Positions 6,742-9,619 of a stretch of 9,619 bases of DNA are shown one piece after another. A program made the translations under genes and the position numbers. Below the pieces are notes generated by a model. That model was not told the origin of the DNA. It saw only the letters and a list, made by a program, of their open reading frames with translations, and did no database searches. Positions within the stretch are counted from its first letter, which is position 1. Each line of letters opens with the position of its first letter. Source of the stretch: Lactobacillales bacterium (GTDB taxonomy: Bacteria > Bacillota > Bacilli > Lactobacillales > Vagococcaceae); assembly GCA_015655485.1 (NCBI GenBank), contig JAATEZ010000072.1:1-9619 (forward strand), read 5' to 3'.

Positions 6742-7416
6742 ATGAAAAAAGAAATGGAAAAAGCCATAGTTATTTTTTCGGGTGGTCAGGATTCGACCAC
6801 TTGTTTGATTCAAGCGATTCAACAGTACGGCATTCAAAATGTAGCGGCTGTCAGTTTCAATTATGGACAGAGACACAAGATAGAACTTGAAAAAGCGGCC
6901 TGGATCGCAAAAGATTTAGGAGTTGAACAAATAGTTCTCGATACAACATTAATGAATATGATTACTCACAACGCCTTGATGGATGATCATGAACAGATCG
7001 AAAAAAAAGCAGATCAGAACTATCCCAATACTTTTGTCGATGGACGCAATGCCCTGTTTATTCTGTTGTCAGCGATCTATGCCAAATCGCATGGGATTCG
7101 GCACATTATTACCGGGGTCTGCGAAACAGATTTCAGCGGCTATCCCGATTGTCGTGATATTTTTATCAAATCAATGAATGTCACGCTGAATTTAGCCATG
7201 GATTACTCTTTTCAGCTTCATACTCCTTTAATGTATCTGACCAAAGCACAAACTTGGGCTTTAGCTGACAAGTTAGACTGTCTGGATTATATCAAAGAAA
7301 ATACACATACCTGCTATGAAGGAGTGGAAGGCGGTTGTGGGCACTGCCCGAGCTGCCGGTTAAGAAATAAAGGCTATGAAGAATATTTGGCCGGCAGGGG
7401 GGCGCAAATCAGATGA
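6742..7416 (+). CDS. queC: 7-cyano-7-deazaguanine synthase (preQ0 synthase)
   Basis: QueC converts 7-carboxy-7-deazaguanine to preQ0 with ammonia and ATP. The 224-residue protein has the pyrophosphatase P-loop SGGQDST (13-19) and a C-terminal zinc site from Cys191, Cys199, Cys202 and Cys205 (CYEG...GCGHCPSC). Its length is usual. The ATG follows the queF stop with no gap and no strong SD, so translation is probably coupled to queF and therefore indirectly to the riboswitch. A second ATG at 6754 is possible, but the longer start matches the N-terminus of known Bacillus QueC. Its substrate needs QueD and QueE, which are not in the window. Confidence 0.95.
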   Translation: MKKEMEKAIVIFSGGQDSTTCLIQAIQQYGIQNVAAVSFNYGQRHKIELEKAAWIAKDLGVEQIVLDTTLMNMITHNALMDDHEQIEKKADQNYPNTFVDGRNALFILLSAIYAKSHGIRHIITGVCETDFSGYPDCRDIFIKSMNVTLNLAMDYSFQLHTPLMYLTKAQTWALADKLDCLDYIKENTHTCYEGVEGGCGHCPSCRLRNKGYEEYLAGRGAQIR

Positions 7417-7904
7417 AAAATATTAATTATTTAACTAAAAATGCCATTCTTGCAGCTTTATATGTAGCTTTAACTTTAGTCTTGGCGCCGTTTTCATTCG
7501 GACCGGTACAGATCCGTATTGCCACGGCACTTTACCAGCTGGTTGTTTTAGACAAACGTTTTTACGCGGGAATGGTTTTAGGTGTTTTTATTGCTAATTT
7601 GTTCAGCCCCTATGGATGGATCGATTGTTTAGCCGGCCTGGCAGTGACCGGCGGCGGTTTGGCTGCAGCTGTTCTTTTAACGAAAAACATAAGAAAATTA
7701 TCGGTCCGCTGTCTGATTACCGGAATTTGTGTAACGGTTCCAATGATTTTTGTCGCCTGTGTTCTGAAATTTGTCGGTAATGTCCCGCTCCCGTTGTTTG
7801 TTATTTATCTGTATGTGATGATTGGCCAGGCGGCTGCTCAGGTGATCGGCTATTTATTCGTTATTTTAGCGGCGCCCCACATATCCAGACAAGAAAAGAA
7901 ATAA
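7413..7904 (+). CDS. queT: Queuosine precursor ECF transporter S component QueT
   Basis: This 163-residue membrane protein has about five or six hydrophobic segments (roughly 10-28, 36-48, 52-68, 72-90, 98-121 and 126-154). GPVQIRIATAL (30-40) and ANLFSPYGWIDCLAG (61-75) are the family-typical runs of QueT, a predicted preQ1 or deazaguanine importer. It overlaps queC by four bases (ATGA), so it is translationally coupled to it, with a G-rich SD near 7396-7402. It carries no ATPase or EcfT of its own and must borrow a module; the complete one at 2288-4782 or a housekeeping copy elsewhere would serve. The function rests on family assignment and operon context. Confidence 0.88.
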   Translation: MKNINYLTKNAILAALYVALTLVLAPFSFGPVQIRIATALYQLVVLDKRFYAGMVLGVFIANLFSPYGWIDCLAGLAVTGGGLAAAVLLTKNIRKLSVRCLITGICVTVPMIFVACVLKFVGNVPLPLFVIYLYVMIGQAAAQVIGYLFVILAAPHISRQEKK

Positions 7905-7926
7905 ACAGGAGTTTCCAGCAATTATA

Positions 7927-7950
7927 GTCTGCAGACGGACTGTCGACAGT
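7927..7950. repeat. Two adjacent perfect palindromes
   Basis: GTCTGCAGAC (7927-7936, 10 bp) and ACTGTCGACAGT (7939-7950, 12 bp) are each exactly self-complementary and separated by GG. They begin 22 bases after the queT stop. They could form two small hairpins in the 3' end of the que transcript or serve as paired protein sites. No function is known to me. Confidence 0.45.
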
Positions 7951-8083
7951 ATTCACTATTCATTAAACTTGGCAAAATAGAGGTGATTTTTTTGTGATTC
8001 CTCTCTAGTAAAACACTTTTATAAGAAATTCAGATAAGAGAACGAACGCAAGAAAGTAAAAATCAAAATTAATACACAAAGAT

Positions 8084-8144
8084 GGGTCAAAAATGTTCAG
8101 CTTCGAGAATAAAATGAAATATCCGAAAAAACTGCTTTTGACCC
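8084..8144. repeat. 9-bp perfect inverted repeat with 43-bp interior
   Basis: GGGTCAAAA (8084-8092) and TTTTGACCC (8136-8144) are exact reverse complements. Inside, CAG/CTG (8098-8100 and 8132-8134) and TTCG/CGAA (8102-8105 and 8124-8127) add further pairs. The flanks show no target duplication, so a miniature element is unproven; a structured 3' UTR is as likely. Confidence 0.4.
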
Positions 8145-8160
8145 GACGCTTATTCGTATT

Positions 8161-8200
8161 TGAGGCCGGCTCATTCATTTAAATGGATGGGTCGGCCTCA
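8161..8200 (+). terminator. 20-bp gapless hairpin, possible queT transcript end
   Basis: The arms 8161-8180 and 8181-8200 pair along all 20 positions when read as plus-strand RNA, with three G-U wobbles (8169/8192, 8171/8190, 8175/8186) and no unpaired loop other than the turn itself. The wobbles would be mismatches on the minus strand, so the structure belongs to plus-strand RNA, that is, to the queF-queC-queT transcript. The bases after it (TTGAATTCTG) are not a proper T-run, so it may stabilise or process an RNA end more than terminate. Confidence 0.5.
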
Positions 8201-8218
8201 TTGAATTCTGTAGATTTT

Positions 8219-8269
8219 AAAAAATAAAATACAAATGAAAAGTCATTTATTTACTCCTTGTTTTCATTT
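8219..8269 (-). terminator. Probable Rho-independent terminator of ndk
   Basis: On the minus strand AAATGAAAA (8269-8261) and TTTTCATTT (8241-8233) form a 9-bp perfect stem around a 19-base loop, followed by a T-rich tail (8232-8219, ATTTTATTTTTT). The stem is A/T-rich and the loop long, so it is weaker than usual. Its place about 48 bases after the ndk stop fits. Confidence 0.55.
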
Positions 8270-8316
8270 TCGTGAAAGGTTTCATGAGATTCCAAATAGA
8301 AGCTGCCGATTCTTTG

Positions 8317-8730
8317 TCAATTTATTTGATCTGTTTCAAAAAAGCGTTGGATTTCAGCTGCAGCGGCTTCACAACTGTCTGAGGCGTGGACTAAATTTTG
8401 AAACGAATCAAAAGCGTAGTCCCCTCTGATGGTTCCGGGATCCGCCTCAAAAGGACTGGTTTTTCCAATCATTTTACGAACTACAGCAACCGCTTTTTCT
8501 CCTTTAAGGATCAAAAAAACGGCTGGTGAATCTGTCATATAAGTGATCATATCGTCAAAAAAATCTCTTTCCTTGATGTACGCATAATGTTCTTCTGCTT
8601 TTTCACGAGTCATCTGTTCCATCTTCATTTTTTTTATAGATAAATTCTTCTTTTCAAAGCGGCTGATGATTTCGCCTGTCAACCTTCTTTTTACAGCATC
8701 CGGCTTAAGTATCACAAGAGTTTCTTCCAT
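8317..8730 (-). CDS. ndk: Nucleoside diphosphate kinase
   Basis: Ndk moves the terminal phosphate from ATP to other nucleoside diphosphates through a phosphohistidine, keeping NTP and dNTP pools level. The 137-residue protein starts METTLVILKPD-like (Lys9-Pro-Asp) and has PGTIRGDY (98-105) and the active-site His115 in NLVHASDS. The family consensus there is NxxHGSDS, so the Gly next to the histidine is Ala here. Length is usual. I chose ATG 8730 over the upstream ATG at 8787, because the mature N-terminus of the family aligns there and an SD-like GAAAGGA sits about ten bases before it; the extra 19 residues would be unlike any Ndk. It stands alone, convergent with queT and divergent from the hydrolase at 9020. 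Confidence 0.93.
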   Translation of the reverse strand: MEETLVILKPDAVKRRLTGEIISRFEKKNLSIKKMKMEQMTREKAEEHYAYIKERDFFDDMITYMTDSPAVFLILKGEKAVAVVRKMIGKTSPFEADPGTIRGDYAFDSFQNLVHASDSCEAAAAEIQRFFETDQIN

Positions 8731-8894
8731 AAGTTCATTTTCCTTTCTTGGATAAATTGATTCAAAATCAAAAAGGTTAAAAAACACTGAACAAATCCAG
8801 TCAATTTCCGATTTTCAGCACGGTCAAAGCAAAAGTTTTTAATATGATCGTAAATCTCGGATTTAAAGAATCCTAAAAAACTTTCAACATATTT

Positions 8895-8903
8895 ATTATA
8901 CCA
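8895..8903 (-). promoter_or_regulatory. Extended -10 promoter candidate for ndk
   Basis: On the minus strand TGGTATAAT contains a perfect TATAAT with the TGn extension. No clear -35 hexamer lies at the right distance; the tandem repeat at 8907-8925 occupies the spacer. Transcription from here would give a leader of about 155 bases before ATG 8730. Confidence 0.5.
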
Positions 8904-8906
8904 GAT

Positions 8907-8925
8907 AGATCATCAGATCATCAGA
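8907..8925. repeat. 8-bp tandem repeat in the ndk/hydrolase regulatory region
   Basis: AGATCATC occurs twice in direct tandem (8907-8914 and 8915-8922), followed by AGA. It lies between the two divergent promoter candidates, directly upstream of the ndk -10, so it may be a binding site on one DNA face region or simply a slippage repeat. Confidence 0.45.
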
Positions 8926-8945
8926 CTTCATTAAATTTAAGTCAG

Positions 8946-8975
8946 GTGTCAATTGCCGGTAAAATTTGTTAGAAT
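8946..8975 (+). promoter_or_regulatory. Promoter candidate for the lipoprotein hydrolase
   Basis: An extended -10, TGTTAGAAT (8967-8975), has a 4-of-6 match to the -35 consensus, GTGTCA (8946-8951), 18 bases upstream. The SD of the hydrolase gene begins about 30 bases downstream. Confidence 0.5.
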
Positions 8976-9019
8976 AAAGAAAAGATCTGCTACTGATCAT
9001 TAGTTTGGAGGGGAAAAAA

Positions 9020-9619
9020 ACGAAAAGAAAAATTTTTGCCGCTTTTTTCATTATGTTCCTGTGTGGGATAGTGAGCGGCTGTAAAAACTCTAAAAGCAGT
9101 AAGACGGATGAGAGCAATACCAGCACTCAAACAAGTGCAAGTTCATCTGTTTCCTCAAAGTCTGAGCAGTCAAAAATACCCACTCTTTTTATTCATGGGT
9201 ATCAAGGGACGGCTAATTCTTTTCATGGGATGCTGACTAGATTAGAAAAGGACAATTGGGGCAAAAAAGTCTTAACGATCACTGTTCAAGCGGATGGAAC
9301 TGTGGCCGCAGATGGTGCTTGGACAGTCGAGAAAAATAATCCTATGATCCAAGTATTATTTGCGGATAATCAAAATAATGAATGGAATCAGGCCGATTGG
9401 ATCAAAAATGTTTTACAGTATCTGCAGGAAAAGGATCAAGTAACGAAAGTCAATCTCGTTGGTCATTCCATGGGAGGTGTTGCAAGTCTGCGCTATTTAA
9501 CCGCTTATGGAACAGATGCGGCATTGCCCATTGTCAAAAAATTCGTTGCGATCGGTGCGCCTTTCAATGATTTTGTCTCGGGCAATGAGAATCAGACGAT
9601 CGCTGATTTAAACAGCAGC
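9020..9619 (+). CDS. Lipoprotein alpha/beta hydrolase, DUF915-like, partial (no stop in window)
   Basis: The frame is open to the right edge, giving 200 residues. A signal peptide with lipobox (KRKIFAAFFIMFLCG, then VSGC with Cys21) predicts lipid anchoring outside the cell membrane. A Ser/Thr/Lys-rich linker follows (about 23-55). The hydrolase domain starts at IPTLFIHGYQGT and contains the nucleophile elbow GHSMGG with Ser150. This pattern matches the DUF915 group of Gram-positive surface lipases/esterases; the natural substrate is not known. The Asp and His of the triad lie beyond the window. The start is odd: a strong SD, GGAGGGG (9007-9013), is placed six bases before ACG (9020), where Met of the signal peptide would be expected. 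In-frame TTG 9005 overlaps the SD and ATG 9053 falls inside the signal peptide. Either ACG is used or the start codon has mutated. Confidence 0.75.

Larger units (their letters stand above)
7905..8316. other. Intergenic region between convergent queT and ndk, rich in inverted repeats
   Basis: No gene is visible between the two convergent stops. The stretch holds two adjacent palindromes (7927-7950), a spaced inverted repeat (8084-8144), a long gapless hairpin (8161-8200) and the ndk terminator (8219-8269). No hairpin with a clear T-run ends the queT transcript; the 8161-8200 hairpin is the best candidate. Confidence 0.6.

Noticed and set aside
7979..8008. SD-like AGAGGTGA followed by GTG and a four-codon frame, resembling the start of a small type I toxin gene
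   Set aside because: A stop comes after four codons and no hydrophobic peptide follows in any nearby frame; AGAGG also pairs with CCTCT as a weak hairpin.
8217..8246. Nine-codon open frame on the minus strand with AAGGAG seven bases before ATG
   Set aside because: It lies wholly inside the ndk terminator stem and tail; the SD match is probably chance in the A/T-rich loop.
8787..8787. Longer ndk start giving 19 extra residues
   Set aside because: The added residues are unlike Ndk and come from A/T-rich leader; ATG 8730 aligns with the family and has an SD-like sequence.

Overview
The window reads as a chromosomal segment of a low-GC Gram-positive bacterium (Bacillota). Shine-Dalgarno (SD) sites are strong and purine-rich, one gene starts with TTG, and the promoters are of sigma-A type. 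A class I preQ1 riboswitch, energy-coupling factor (ECF) vitamin transporters and a lipobox-type lipoprotein hydrolase of the DUF915 kind fit Lactobacillales or a neighbouring Bacilli/Clostridia group. I cannot name the genus. There are no transposases, tRNAs, rRNAs or CRISPR arrays.

Layout. Bases 1-503 hold no convincing gene but contain a long folded inverted repeat (27-154). A plus-strand series follows: an M24 prolidase-like peptidase (504-1562), then a tight cluster with an ECF S component (1659-2255), EcfA1 (2288-3148), EcfA2 (3129-3995), EcfT (3988-4782) and a URO-D superfamily protein (4821-5861). A Rho-independent terminator lies at 5990-6028. After it come a textbook promoter (6155-6183), a 34-nt preQ1-I riboswitch overlapping the ribosome site (6203-6241), and the queuosine operon queF-queC-queT (6250-7904). 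The intergenic stretch 7905-8316 is rich in palindromes and hairpins. On the minus strand lies ndk (8317-8730). At the right edge a divergently transcribed lipoprotein alpha/beta hydrolase (9020 onward) is cut by the window end.

How the genes work together. The S component with its own EcfA1-EcfA2-EcfT energising module forms a complete importer, and the URO-D protein probably acts on what it imports. That protein keeps the His-X-Cys...Cys zinc motif of thiol methyltransferases (MtaA type), so it is unlikely to be a haem enzyme. In the queuosine operon QueC makes preQ0, QueF reduces it to preQ1, and QueT is the ECF S component predicted to import preQ1 or a related deazaguanine; preQ1 itself should repress translation through the riboswitch. 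queD and queE are not in the window. QueT needs an ECF module, and one lies 2.6 kb upstream.

Most worth a second look: the ECF importer plus zinc methyltransferase-like cluster as a possibly uncharacterised uptake-and-methyl-transfer system; the hydrolase whose best-placed start codon is ACG; the prolidase-like protein lacking the conserved Pro-His loop; and strand-biased long hairpins at both ends of the window that share GGGTCGGCC in their 3' arms.
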